Origin: Synechococcus sp. HK01-R
Lineage (GTDB): Bacteria > Cyanobacteriota > Cyanobacteriia > PCC-6307 > Cyanobiaceae
Reading direction: 5' to 3'
Length of the DNA stretch: 64,000 bases
NCBI RefSeq assembly: GCF_014217855.1
Contig: NZ_CP059059.1
Location: 2,415,155 to 2,479,154 of the forward strand
Shown here: piece by piece, positions 25,885-35,270 of the stretch
Layout of the letters: the number at the start of each line of letters is the position of its first letter
How positions within the stretch are numbered: the stretch's first letter is position 1
The notes under the pieces: generated by a model
The model's database searches: none
Told to the model about the DNA's origin: nothing
What the model saw: only the letters and a program-made list of their open reading frames with translations
Program-made: the position numbers and the translations under genes

Positions 25885-28257
25885 CTAAGAATTCTCGTTG
25901 ATTTGGGTGGAAGGATCAATGGAAATGTTCATATAGAGCAATTCGGAACCTCGAAGTTGACGAACATGCAAACCTGCATTGGTCAATTCTTTTAATCGAG
26001 CATTGAGAAGCTGGCGCCCAATCCGTGAATCATTAAACACGCCCGCCTGTAAAATCGTCTTGCGTAACCCAAGAGAAGAATGGCGACTTAAAGGAAAAGA
26101 GTTAGTGGCGGTATCAAGATTCTGGACGATTTGAAGATCAGCAGAATCATGAATATCCACGATCACATAGATAAGATCTTTAATATGGTCAAACCCAGGC
26201 GATTTAAAGGCTGCAGATGCTGAAGCACTCACCTTCTCAGATCCAGGAGAAATAGAAGATGTGGAATCTATTGAAACTGATTCACTTGAAATCGGCAAGG
26301 ACTGAGACGAATTAAAAGAAGTGAGATCAGCGATATTATTGTGACTTATAGATGCTTCCAGTTCCCGGCTGTCATGTCCCATAGCAATTGCATTGACAGA
26401 CTGCTGGCCAGCACCCTTACCTGAGTAAGTGATGGATGCGGGTAGTATTTGCTCGCTAACAAGTGGAAGGCCAATTGTGTTAGCAATTTGCTCTTCGACA
26501 TTGAGAATCACTGAGTTCTGATCCTTTATTACTCTGTTGACGGCATCTTCTGATCTAGCAACGAGCTCTTGTTCAACTGTTACTTGTTGCTGTACCGCTA
26601 CGACTGGTTCAACCTCTGCTGACTTCTGCTCTGTTGCGATCACGGCAGCCTGTCCTGATCCTGTAGAAGGTGATGCACCAACTTCAACTGCAACCTGCGC
26701 TAAAGCAACTTCGGATGCAACCGGTTCCGGGCTCTGTTCAAGAGAGGTCGTCGCTGATTCAGATCGTGATTCAACATCGTCCTGACCAGCTACCACAACA
26801 ACACCGTCACTTTCTGAGCTTGCAACGAGCTCTTGTTCAACTGTTACTTGTTGCTGTACCGCTACGACTGGTTCAACCTCTGCTGACTTCTGCTCTGTTG
26901 CGATCACGGCAGCCTGTCCTGATCCTGTAGAAGGTGATGCACCAACTTCAACTGCAACCTGCGCTAAAGCAACTTCGGATGCAACCGGTTCCGGGCTCTG
27001 TTCAAGAGAGGTCGTCGCTGATTCAGATCGTGATTCAACATCGTCCTGACCAGCTACCACAACAACACCGTCACTTTCTGAGCTTGCAACGAGCTCTTGT
27101 TCAACTGTTACTTGTTGCTGTACCGCTACGACTGGTTCAACCTCTGCTGACTTCTGCTCTGTTGCGATCACGGCAGCCTGTCCTGATCCTGTAGAAGGTG
27201 ATGCACCAACTTCAACTGCAACCTGCGCTAAAGCAACTTCGGATGCAACCGGTTCCGGGCTCTGTTCAAGAGAGGTCGTCGCTGATTCAGATCGTGATTC
27301 AACATCGTCCTGACCAGCTACCACAACAACACCGTCACTTTCTGAGCTTGCAACGAGCTCTTGTTCAACTGTTACTTGTTGCTGTACCGCTACGACTGGT
27401 TCAACCTCTGCTGACTTCTGCTCTGTTGCGATCACGGCAGCCTGTCCTGATCCTGTAGAAGGTGATGCACCAACTTCAACTGCAACCTGCGCTAAAGCAA
27501 CTTCGGATGCAACCGGTTCCGGGCTCTGTTCAAGAGAGGTCGTCGCTGGCGTTTCAACTGCATACGAAGACGGTTCAGCAGTATCGACAGGCCTAGAGAG
27601 TTTAGGAGATGGCGTATGAATTGAGGCAGGCAAAAGATTTGGAATTTGTCCCGGACCTTGGTTAACATATTTGTTACTCTCGGGACTAATCTTCTTCTGC
27701 GCTTGTTTAGCACCATGGCTGAGATAAGTAGAGCTTGATTGTGCCTGATATGGAGTGACGTATCTTGCAGGATTGGGGGATAGTTTAACAGGAGCAGAAT
27801 GGATCAAGAGATCTAGAGGCCAAGGAACCTTGTAAGCAAGCGAAAGACCGTAAGTACGGGCACTAAGTGAATTGCCGAAACTCCGAAGGAGCGCATATTT
27901 GCGAGAACCGTATGATATCAACCTTGCGGAAGGCATTATCAGCTTGACTTCACTGAACGATAAGCCATTTTCAAGTGCAATAACAACATCATAACTTGAA
28001 GGATTAAAGCTGAGGATTATATTGTGATCATCAGATTCAAGCTTTGAGTGGCTGGGCGCACTACGTGCTGGAGGAGAATTTACCGCAATAGCAAAAAGAG
28101 ATGCCCCAATAATCGTATGGCAAGCACAACGTAGAGCCGGGGTGAAGAGAGAGAAGTAGCGGGGTAACCCTTCACGACAAGGAATCCTTTGATCTAGTGG
28201 TAGCGACCGACCAAGAAAGACAGTAACCTTCCGCGAACTTTCTTGACAGTAGCCCAT
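25885..28257 (-). CDS. Exported repeat protein of unknown function (790 aa)
   Basis: An unusually long basic N-region precedes a hydrophobic segment (TIIGASLFAIAV, about residues 48-60) and a likely cleavage near ARSAPS. The next 120 residues (IILSFNPSSYDVVIALE, LSFSEVKLIMP) form a small globular domain. A Val/Glu/Ala/Ser-rich region then carries 3.75 copies of an 88-residue repeat (SLEQSPEPVASEVALAQVAV...). The C-terminus (ILQAGVFNDSRIGRQLLNAR) resembles a SPOR-like peptidoglycan-binding fold, a weak call. A surface or periplasmic protein is likely. The true start could be downstream of 28257. Confidence 0.7.
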   Translation of the reverse strand: MGYCQESSRKVTVFLGRSLPLDQRIPCREGLPRYFSLFTPALRCACHTIIGASLFAIAVNSPPARSAPSHSKLESDDHNIILSFNPSSYDVVIALENGLSFSEVKLIMPSARLISYGSRKYALLRSFGNSLSARTYGLSLAYKVPWPLDLLIHSAPVKLSPNPARYVTPYQAQSSSTYLSHGAKQAQKKISPESNKYVNQGPGQIPNLLPASIHTPSPKLSRPVDTAEPSSYAVETPATTSLEQSPEPVASEVALAQVAVEVGASPSTGSGQAAVIATEQKSAEVEPVVAVQQQVTVEQELVASSESDGVVVVAGQDDVESRSESATTSLEQSPEPVASEVALAQVAVEVGASPSTGSGQAAVIATEQKSAEVEPVVAVQQQVTVEQELVASSESDGVVVVAGQDDVESRSESATTSLEQSPEPVASEVALAQVAVEVGASPSTGSGQAAVIATEQKSAEVEPVVAVQQQVTVEQELVASSESDGVVVVAGQDDVESRSESATTSLEQSPEPVASEVALAQVAVEVGASPSTGSGQAAVIATEQKSAEVEPVVAVQQQVTVEQELVARSEDAVNRVIKDQNSVILNVEEQIANTIGLPLVSEQILPASITYSGKGAGQQSVNAIAMGHDSRELEASISHNNIADLTSFNSSQSLPISSESVSIDSTSSISPGSEKVSASASAAFKSPGFDHIKDLIYVIVDIHDSADLQIVQNLDTATNSFPLSRHSSLGLRKTILQAGVFNDSRIGRQLLNARLKELTNAGLHVRQLRGSELLYMNISIDPSTQINENS
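26558..27548. repeat. 264-bp tandem repeats, 3.75 near-identical copies
   Basis: The string GCAACGAGCTCTTGTTC recurs at 26558, 26822, 27086 and 27350, exactly 264 bp apart. The sequence in between shows no differences that I could find between full copies. The last copy ends at 27548 after GTCGTCGCTG. Because 264 is divisible by three, copy-number change keeps the frame and alters only the length of the 88-residue repeat region of the exported protein. Confidence 0.95.
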
Positions 28258-28630
28258 GGCAAAAAATTTTTCGATGATTATAGCAGAACCAGCAATCTAC
28301 AGCAGCGATCCCGCAACCACTTTGTAACCATTTACACACTTCAAGGCAAGCAAACATTTTAATACAGATAATGGCGTCAATACTGCAGGTACACAGCTCA
28401 ACCATGAAACACGAAAAATGAATACAAACAGTGCCTGTTCATGTATGACTTCTAATTATATGTGACCAGCAATAGTGTGATCAATTAGGGACTCATGAAA
28501 ACAATATGTGAGCTCGCTAAAGCGCCGCGGTGAAACTGAGGTTGACAGACAGCAGCTGGAAATCGCAATCACACAGCAACCAGCGATTCGCTTGCCTCAA
28601 GCGGGGAAATTTTTCTGGAGGGAGCTAGAG
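28258..28630. other. Intergenic stretch, no gene seen
   Basis: These 373 AT-rich bp are upstream of the repeat-protein gene and should hold its promoter. Only short frames without recognisable products are present on either strand. The right part approaches the decayed transposon fragments at 28631 on. Confidence 0.35.
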
Positions 28631-28766
28631 CTATCCACGCGCTACCAGGTGAAAACCAGTCATAAGTCGCGACAAAAAGAGGCAGAGCAGCCTCAGCATC
28701 TTCTCGGCACACATCATCAAAAATGCCGTAGAGATAGTGGTTTCTGCACCTTTGAGCAGACAAGCT
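28631..28766 (-). pseudogene. C-terminal scrap of an IS1182/IS5-type transposase
   Basis: Minus-strand reading from 28766 gives STAFLMMCAEKMLRLLCLFL then SRLMTGFHLVARG and a stop. The CAEKMLRLLxLxL stretch is like the hydrophobic tail that ends IS1182-group transposases. Its N-terminal partner lies at 29930-30168 on the same strand, on the other side of the IS3-type insert. The middle of the transposase is missing. Confidence 0.55.
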
Positions 28767-28819
28767 GACGTGACCCCCTTCATTGGTCCAAGCGCAATGA
28801 GAGTGGGTGGTTATGCAGC

Positions 28820-29773
28820 AGCTGCTTGTGCTGCCTCCAGGGTTCGACGCCCCTGAAGGACCGAATTCGGCCCGCGTGTGTTGTACTCCCAGCGCCAACG
28901 ATCAGCCAAGCCCTGGGCTTCCGCCACCGTGGCAGACAGCTCGGTGTTGAGGAATTCATCCCTGAAACGGCTGTTGTAGACGAAGTCGAGCGGAGCTCAT
29001 ACGACTCGGCAAAGCCGTTCTGAAACGGTTCTCCTGGTTCGATGAGGCGGTGGCCCTACCGCTCCTCTTGCATCAGAGCCGTAGGGCGTGGGCAATGAAT
29101 TCGGGGCCGTTGTCGTTCCGGATGAATGCCGGAGCTGGATAGAGGCTGGTGAGTTCCTCCAGCACTGCCACCACGTCGTTGGCCTTGCAACGCCGTCCGA
29201 CGCGGATCGGCGCCGGCGTCGAACTGGATGTCCATCGGCGCGCCTGGCTCGCTTCTGCTTTCTCGCTGTAGGGCGCTGGAGCCCCTCCTCGCTCCAGAGG
29301 CGGTGCACCCGCTTGTGATTCTCCAGCCAGCCCTCTCGCCTGAGCAGGCGATACGCCATCCGCCGGCCCCAGCGAATGTGCTCAGCTGCGATCTCCCGGA
29401 GACCTCGCCGCAGCTTGGCTTCCTCGATGTCGACAACCTTGATGGCATGTCGTTGAGTGCTGCAGTGTTGGCCCACCACCCTGCAGGCGAGCCGCTCCGA
29501 AACCCGGAACATGGCGCGCAGGGCCTCAACAGACCTGCGGCGGCGTTCTGGGCTCAGAAGGTTCCCTCGGCTTACTCCTACGGCTTCGCCGGGCCTGCGT
29601 CTAGAGCATCGTCTTCTCCAGTTCAGCCTCGGCCAGATGCTTGTTGAGGCGGGGGGTTCTCTTTCTCCAGTTGGGTGATCGCTTGGCCTCCTCGGCCTAC
29701 ATCCCTCCGTACTGCTGCTTCCAGCGGTGATAGGTCGGCTGGGTGACCTCGATGAAGCGGCAAACATCAGCAA
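28820..29773 (-). pseudogene. IS407-group transposase OrfB (frameshifted)
   Basis: The largest open piece (28997-29773) carries HIRWGRRMAYRLLRREGW and HKRVHRLWSEEGLQRPTARK, conserved in IS407-type OrfB before the rve domain. The catalytic-core parts (FQFDA, FIRNDNGPEFIA) are present only in other frames around 29100-29230, and the C-terminus ends at 28820. Several indels make it non-functional. Confidence 0.78.
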
Positions 29774-29897
29774 CGGTTGTGCACTGGGCGATCAGCTGCT
29801 CAGCGGTCTTGAGCTTGCGGATGATCTGCTCGGCTGTGTGGCGGATACATTTCACGGTGAAGTCCCCAGCACAGTCTGGCCGGATGAGGACTCTCAT
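29697..29897 (-). pseudogene. IS407-group transposase OrfA (partial)
   Basis: The frame contains TAEQIIRKLKTAEQLIAQC and VCRFIEVTQPTYHRWKQQYGGM, the helix-turn-helix region of IS407-type OrfA. The usual N-terminus is replaced by unrelated residues and the frame ends just after QYGGM. It belongs to the element at 28766-29929. Confidence 0.75.
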
Positions 29898-29929
29898 TCA
29901 CCCTGGAGCAACTGCCGAGGGGCACGTCA

Positions 29930-30168
29930 GTCTCTTCATCGATCAGGCCAAGCCGCAGTTTGATGAAGAGCGCGCCAAACGCCTATCTGTCAGACTTCGC
30001 AGGGGCACCAGTCATGGAACTGAAATGAATGGCATATGTTTCCTCCAGCTCATGCCATGGCATCAGAGAGGAGAAGACAATCAAGCGGTTATTCGGGTCC
30101 AACGTCCCACCAAGTGGCACATAGAACTCTTCGATAGACAGCAATCCGTTATGCCACTTCCGGTACAA
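29930..30168 (-). pseudogene. N-terminal fragment of an IS1182/IS5-type transposase
   Basis: The minus-strand frame reads MYRKWHNGLLSIEEFYVPLG, then GTLDPNNRLIVFSSLMPWHELEE and GAPAKSDR. This matches the start of IS1182-like transposases (xFxxPFGGxLxxxNRWVxLxxLIPWxExE). A TAG follows, but the codons beyond it (AFGALFIKLRLGLIDEET) continue the family sequence up to the edge of the IS3-type element. The element was thus already mutated or decayed after insertion. Confidence 0.72.
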
Positions 30169-30577
30169 CGGAAGCGTTCAACAGTAGCAGCGATCGTTAA
30201 TTGCTCGTTACGGACCCAGTTTATCTGATCCCGATCGCTCAAACTAGTTGCACTGCAGTCGATCTGACTTTTCAGGAGTGCCTAATGAGCCCTGGCAGAG
30301 ATTCAGGCGTAGCCAACAACCAAGCAGGAGTCGAGACGAGTGTCTTGACAAGTCATCGCCTGGAATTATCGAGAATGAGCGAGGCACACATAGCCTCGCG
30401 AATGAGAGCCCGTCATTCACCCCTGCTGACTCTCGAATCAGGGCAATTTGACCTCAGGATTTACACTTCGCAAAGGGGGGCGGCCAAATCGTTGCACTGT
30501 GAATTGACATCAAGAAGGAATACTAGTAGTCGTGGCACTCCAAATGATCATTGATTTAATGGCACAAACTGGCGAGG
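30169..30577. other. Intergenic stretch with no supported gene
   Basis: About 410 bp lie between the transposase fragment and the histidine kinase stop. A plus-strand frame of 117 codons (30201-30554) has no recognisable features or ribosome-binding site, and I do not call it. The left part is probably the terminal region of the IS1182-like element. Confidence 0.35.
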
Positions 30578-32068
30578 TTAGTTGTCGCTATTAGTCTCTG
30601 GAAATTTCAATTGCATCGTCGTTCCAGGAGACTCCTGGTCAACGACGCTAATCTCACCACCCATCATCTTGACGATCTTCGCAACCAATGCCAAACCAAC
30701 ACCCGAACCAGCCTTAATAGCATTGGTCTGAGCCGTACGATAAAAAGGCTTAAAAATTGCCTCCCGCTCTGATGGGGGGATACCGGGACCGTGATCTGAG
30801 ACATTGATCAAGACAAACCCAGAATCACGTAAAAGCGAAAGAGTTATAGGCTGGTCTTCAGGAGAATATTTTGCAGCATTTTCAATTAGATTATGCAGGC
30901 ATTGACGGAGACGGTCCTCATCAACGCGAACTTGACAGTTCTCAATTTGTCCACTTTGGGCAACGTTTTCATAGCGCAGACGATCACCCCATGGTAGAGC
31001 CTTAGATTCAACAATGAGCCCCTGAACCAATCGATATGGATGTACTAGTGAAAAGGATAGCAACAAATTTCCAGTTTCACTACGAGCAAGGTCAGTTAGC
31101 ATCCGCACCAGACGTTCTGAACTGAGTGCCTCCTTTTCAGTTGAAGTTATGAGCTCACGATCCTGTTCAGATAAGCCATGTAAACGACGATTAAGAAGCC
31201 TTGCGGAAGAGCGAATCAAAGCGAGAGGAGTTGATAGCTCATGGCTAATTGAACGCACAAACAACTGCTGCTGCATCCAGGCCTCTTGTAAGCGTATTGA
31301 CAAATCATTGTAGGAGTGAATAATTGGCTGCAATTCAGATGGCTGGCCGACAGTGTCTATTTGGTGATCTGCCACTTTTCCTGAAGGACGTAGTGCAATC
31401 TCATCCATGGCTTCCTCCAGACGAGAAAGAGGTTTGAGTGAGTACGTCATGATCCACTGGATAAGAGCAAAAACAGAAAGGACGAGCAACAACCAAGCTG
31501 CCAAAAGCAAAAGGATATTTTCTCGACGTTTCGCAGGGTTCACACCTACATCTTCAAGGAATCGCAAAACCCCTTGATTATTAGGTAAAGGCATAGAGCA
31601 GGTATAGAACACATCAGAGCCATATGAAAATGCCCGAGGTTTCTGCATGCCAAATGCATCAACGCCGGCAGCAGTAAGTAAACCTTTCTGATCGAAGAAG
31701 TTTTTAGCAGAATCTGCAGTAGGAAAAAGAGGCGCTTGATCCGGACGGCTTAGCCACACGAGAACTCGCTTAGCAGTAAAGTCGTTGAGAACTCTTAGAA
31801 AAACTTGGTCGTCTATAGGACCCTCACTTTCCTCGTGTGCAATAGTCATCGCTATGGAGTCCGCAGTTGCCATCACCAATCGTTCGTGGCGCTGAAGGCG
31901 ATCCCGACGAACAATCAACTCAGCACCAGCCAAAAGGAGTGCATAACTCAGAGTGATCAGCCCAAGCAGAGAAAAACCCATGCGACGGCGAATCGAGTAT
32001 GAGGACGTAGACAAAGATTTAAAGCAATTAGTTAATTTATAGCTAATTGCGAGCCGTAAAGCAAGCAA
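30578..32068 (-). CDS. Sensor histidine kinase, orphan in the island
   Basis: The 496-aa kinase has two membrane helices (about residues 31-50 and 186-207) around a periplasmic domain of about 130 residues. A HAMP-like linker (LKPLSRLEEAMDEIA) follows. The H box is SISHELSTPLALI, the N box LIENAAKYSP, and the G boxes SDHGPGIP and GSGVGLALVAKIV. No OmpR-type partner is adjacent. The stand-alone receivers at 36.2-37.1 kb are the nearest candidates, which is inference only. It is AT-richer than the kinase at 14.4 kb and only distantly similar. Confidence 0.9.
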   Translation of the reverse strand: MLALRLAISYKLTNCFKSLSTSSYSIRRRMGFSLLGLITLSYALLLAGAELIVRRDRLQRHERLVMATADSIAMTIAHEESEGPIDDQVFLRVLNDFTAKRVLVWLSRPDQAPLFPTADSAKNFFDQKGLLTAAGVDAFGMQKPRAFSYGSDVFYTCSMPLPNNQGVLRFLEDVGVNPAKRRENILLLLAAWLLLVLSVFALIQWIMTYSLKPLSRLEEAMDEIALRPSGKVADHQIDTVGQPSELQPIIHSYNDLSIRLQEAWMQQQLFVRSISHELSTPLALIRSSARLLNRRLHGLSEQDRELITSTEKEALSSERLVRMLTDLARSETGNLLLSFSLVHPYRLVQGLIVESKALPWGDRLRYENVAQSGQIENCQVRVDEDRLRQCLHNLIENAAKYSPEDQPITLSLLRDSGFVLINVSDHGPGIPPSEREAIFKPFYRTAQTNAIKAGSGVGLALVAKIVKMMGGEISVVDQESPGTTMQLKFPETNSDN

Positions 32069-32158
32069 TGGAGGGGGCAGCTCCGCAAGAAGGCGATCAG
32101 AATTAGTTATACAGGAAACTCTAGATGCACAATATCACAAAATAGCCTTTATATTTTA

Positions 32159-34531
32159 TTAGACATTGAAGAACTCATAAACCATACCAGCTGCGTTCGG
32201 GCCTATCTCGTCAAGACCGGAAGCGGTTATGTCGTCGACCGTCGAATCAATAATGGAGATACTTGTGCTGTTGTCGAGGGGACTAGCGAAACCAAAGGAT
32301 TCGCCATACTCCGAATGAATATACTCCACTTGTGAATCTTCAACTGTAACGTCGGAGGAACCTGAGAAGGTGAAGCCGTATGCGTCAGCCCCATTGTAGC
32401 CGGTCAAAGTGTCCTTAACAAAACCCTTGGTGTAAGTCCCATTAAAACCAAGTCCTCCAAGAGCAGTGAGATTTTCTACAGAAACATCGTCCATTACTAG
32501 ACCAGTAACTCCGTCCATTTTAAAACCTATAGTACCCTTCTGGACGTGCACCATGTTATCCACATTATAAATCCAACCATCTTGAAGATCAAGTGAAGAC
32601 CGCAGGTCAGAGAGAGGAGCATCAGATTCTGCCCAAGTTACAATGTCGCTGCCAATCGAAATCCTGCTGACATCAAGAGAACTACCCGCAAAGATATCCT
32701 TATTTTTTGCAACTAGTAACTGAGCATTAGCAAGCACATTTGGTTTGTAGTTTGCCTCAAGAACATCTTGATTATCGGCATCCGAACTCAGGAATCCTTG
32801 GGTCGGAGATTCGAGCGTATTATAAACGCCATTAGTGTTATTTCGAAGCATAAATGCAGCACCGATGGGGTCAATGACGGGCTCAGTCATGCCTCCGTTG
32901 ACATTATTAGAAAGAACAGGAACTTCAGTGACAAAGGAGTTTTGCCCTTGAATCTTGACATCTTCAAAAATCACGTTCGAGGAAGGTGATTCAAATCCAC
33001 CTTCGGGAGGATCGGGAAAGCCATTAACCTGAACTCCCACAGGACCGGTTAAAAACCCATAGGAATTACCATCCACAAAGCCAGATGGATTACTATATAA
33101 ATAGTAATTGGAATCTATGGTATCAATTCTGCCGTCGCCAGACGTTATGATGTCATCGAATACTGCATTAAGGCTCTGCTGTAGAGCCAATTGAATGTCA
33201 TTAGCTGATAGTGACTCACCGTTTACGTTGAGAGTGCTGACTCCAGATCCAAGAGGGTTTGTGCGCTCAAGTTGTGCTAAATAATCAACGTAGGGGCGGA
33301 TAAAACGTGCGTTGCTATAAGAACCTAGGATAGGAACATCGGTCCTATTTGATGCTTCTACATCCATAACAGTGAGTCCATTAACACCGTTGAGAGCAAC
33401 AGCAGCAACTTCATAATCAATGAAATCAATATCTTCTATGAGTATATTCTGATTGCCATTACCGTGGATTCCGTGATGTGCGCTCCGACCAATGGTTCCA
33501 TTCTTAATAACAAGGTTGCTGACGGCATCGTTGCCATTTGGACCAAAATCATGAGGTCCCTGGCCAGTAATGAAGGGAGCGCCTGCTAGTTCAATAACAG
33601 AAAAAAAACGCTGCTGCAGTGCATGCTCTTCACTCTGTTCGATTTGAAATCCATTTAGATCGATAATGCTTCCACTTGCGCCACCTGTGATAGCCAACAT
33701 TGCAAAGAAGCCTATACCGTATGACTTGGGATCATAAAGACCACCAGCCATTTTGAATTGACTTGGAAGTGGTCCGCCAGATCGATAGGAGTCAAGCAGA
33801 TCACCATCCTGTAGACCAAGTCTCTGAGCATCTACTCCAAACACCTGAGTGCCAACAGCATTGGGATTAAAACTTAAGTCTTCCATTACAATGTAATGGC
33901 CAGGCTTGTCAATAATTAAAGTCCCATTTGCAATATCGGATTGATAAATAAAGAATTTACTTAACCCTGGATCGGTATGATCACTGTTTAAATAATGATG
34001 ATTAAACGGGAGCTCCTCGGAATGATATTCATCGACTTCAGATGTAGAATGCAGGATTTGTTGGCTTGGCTGGTCTTGCCACTTATATTGCTCATTGTCA
34101 GTTGGATTTAGCTCTTCTTGGTATGGCTCTGAAGAATAAGTGTTAGAATCAGTTTCAATTTTAACCAATTGCGTGTTTGCTCCTACAGAAGACGGAGTAG
34201 TGTAATCGCGCGGAGACTCTTGGTCGTCAAACGAAGAGGCGAACCAATCTGAAGGCTCTAAATGATATTGTGAAGCTGTAAAGAAAGGGGATGCAAGCTG
34301 GTGCGATTGAAAGTCATTTGGTAGATCTCGATCGTGCCGGCGCCATGTGTCGAAGCGTGTATCCAGAGTCGAAGATGATATATCATTTAAATGTGAAGAT
34401 CCCGAGATGAATTTTTCAGAAGAGAGAGAGTGGGATTCGATCCCATATTCGTTCATCAATTCAGAAATATCGTAATGTCGTCTCCAACGTTGCCAATCGT
34501 TTTTAATATTACCAAGATATTGATACGTCAT
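32159..34531 (-). CDS. Large parallel beta-helix surface protein (unknown specificity)
   Basis: The start MTYQYLGNIKNDW at 34531 is preferred; an upstream start at 34645 would run up to transposon DNA. The first 200 residues are polar and Asn/Ser/Asp-rich. Then come repeated short beta-strand turns typical of a right-handed beta helix (NLVIKNGTIGRSAHHGIHGN, NILIEDIDFIDYEV, GLTVMDVEASNRT, GLVMDDVSVENLTALGG, DVTVEDSQVEYIHSEYG). Beta-helix proteins are often polysaccharide lyases, epimerases or adhesins; catalytic residues cannot be assigned. There is no Sec signal or RTX block, so its export route is unclear. Confidence 0.7.
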   Translation of the reverse strand: MTYQYLGNIKNDWQRWRRHYDISELMNEYGIESHSLSSEKFISGSSHLNDISSSTLDTRFDTWRRHDRDLPNDFQSHQLASPFFTASQYHLEPSDWFASSFDDQESPRDYTTPSSVGANTQLVKIETDSNTYSSEPYQEELNPTDNEQYKWQDQPSQQILHSTSEVDEYHSEELPFNHHYLNSDHTDPGLSKFFIYQSDIANGTLIIDKPGHYIVMEDLSFNPNAVGTQVFGVDAQRLGLQDGDLLDSYRSGGPLPSQFKMAGGLYDPKSYGIGFFAMLAITGGASGSIIDLNGFQIEQSEEHALQQRFFSVIELAGAPFITGQGPHDFGPNGNDAVSNLVIKNGTIGRSAHHGIHGNGNQNILIEDIDFIDYEVAAVALNGVNGLTVMDVEASNRTDVPILGSYSNARFIRPYVDYLAQLERTNPLGSGVSTLNVNGESLSANDIQLALQQSLNAVFDDIITSGDGRIDTIDSNYYLYSNPSGFVDGNSYGFLTGPVGVQVNGFPDPPEGGFESPSSNVIFEDVKIQGQNSFVTEVPVLSNNVNGGMTEPVIDPIGAAFMLRNNTNGVYNTLESPTQGFLSSDADNQDVLEANYKPNVLANAQLLVAKNKDIFAGSSLDVSRISIGSDIVTWAESDAPLSDLRSSLDLQDGWIYNVDNMVHVQKGTIGFKMDGVTGLVMDDVSVENLTALGGLGFNGTYTKGFVKDTLTGYNGADAYGFTFSGSSDVTVEDSQVEYIHSEYGESFGFASPLDNSTSISIIDSTVDDITASGLDEIGPNAAGMVYEFFNV

Positions 34532-34647
34532 TTTGGATAATTTCGGAGTAGTGTCCAATATTTGTATCTTAGATTGACCAAGTGCGGTTAACGATGCCTG
34601 ATGCGCCAAGCGCACAATGACATGCCAGATCTGCGTAGTTCGCACAA

Positions 34648-35170
34648 ATGACTGGCCTGGCGGTTGCTGAATCAGCGTCAGTGCGCCTAGAAGTCATTCC
34701 AGATACCCCCCTTGTGGCGCTGTCAGCATTGGGTTCGCACGGCGGGTCATCGTGCCCCCCAATGCCCGAAACCCGTTGTGCACAAATGGATCAGCCTGCA
34801 TCGGATGACCAGATCAGCTTTCTCAAGGCCTTACGGCAACTGCTGGAGGCAGTCGACCTTGGGGGTGTGTTGGTGCAGGCCGACGCGCTGCACGCGAACC
34901 GCCCTATTTCCTCTACCTCGCCCAGCGCGGCGCCGACTTCCTGATCGCCGTCAAGCAAGGGCGCCGCAAAGGGTTCCACTTGATCCACGATCGGCTCACC
35001 AACGGACGCCGGATCCCCTGGCGAACCAGCAACCGGGAAATCGAGTGCGGTCGATACATCACTTGGGAGTTGCGGGCAATGCCGGCAGCGGACTGGGTGA
35101 TGGAGCAGTGGCCGAGCAGTGCGACAGCAAATACCCGTTACAAAAGAAGGCGCGCCAAACTGAACTGCAG
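34648..35170 (+). pseudogene. ISAs1-family transposase remnant
   Basis: The frames read LKALRQLLEAVDLGGVLVQA and DALHANR, then, after a frameshift near 34910, YLAQRGADFLIAVKQGRRKG and RYITWELRAMPA. The VLVQADALHxxR...RGADFLxxVKxNQ pattern is the core of ISAs1-group DDE transposases. Both ends and the catalytic C-terminal part are missing, and the junction with the beta-helix gene's upstream DNA is abrupt. Confidence 0.7.
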
Positions 35171-35234
35171 CAGTCAGAAAAAGGTTACAACGTAAATTAG
35201 AAATCGATAAGACGATCAGACCGATCCTGACCTA

Positions 35235-35262
35235 TTGACGTTGCGCAATCTAATGCTATATT
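35235..35262 (+). promoter_or_regulatory. Sigma-70 type promoter for the AraC-family gene
   Basis: TTGACG (35235-35240) and TATATT (35257-35262) are separated by 16 bp, a good match to the consensus. Only 8 bp lie between the -10 box and the ATG at 35271, so a transcript starting about 7 bp after the -10 box would be leaderless or nearly so. Confidence 0.5.
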
Positions 35263-35270
35263 AAGAAAAA

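Larger units (their letters stand above)
28766..29929 (-). mobile_element. IS3-family element, IS407-like (decayed), inserted in another transposon
   Basis: The ends are imperfect inverted repeats: TGACGTGACCCCCT at 28766 and, reversed, TGACGTGCCCCTCG at 29929. Minus-strand content is OrfA-like at 29697-29897 (HTAEQIIRKLKTAEQLIAQ) and OrfB-like over 28820-29690 in several frames. The latter shows LSPERRRRSVEALRAMFRVS and CRVVGQH, EEAKLRRGLREIAAEHIRWG, and a C-terminal LQGRRTLEAAQAAAA stop. These are hallmarks of the IS407 group. Frameshifts and deletions have inactivated it. Confidence 0.8.

Noticed and set aside
26558..27548. Regular repeats considered as a CRISPR array
   Set aside because: The unit is 264 bp with no spacers and lies inside one open reading frame; this is a protein-coding tandem repeat.
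28508..28898. Open frames on both strands (86 and 109 codons) near the nested transposons
   Set aside because: They cross from intergenic DNA into a transposase scrap and an IS end; the transposase reading in another frame explains the sequence better.
30201..30554. A 117-codon plus-strand frame considered as a small gene
   Set aside because: No ribosome-binding site, no family features and Ser/Arg-rich composition next to transposon DNA.
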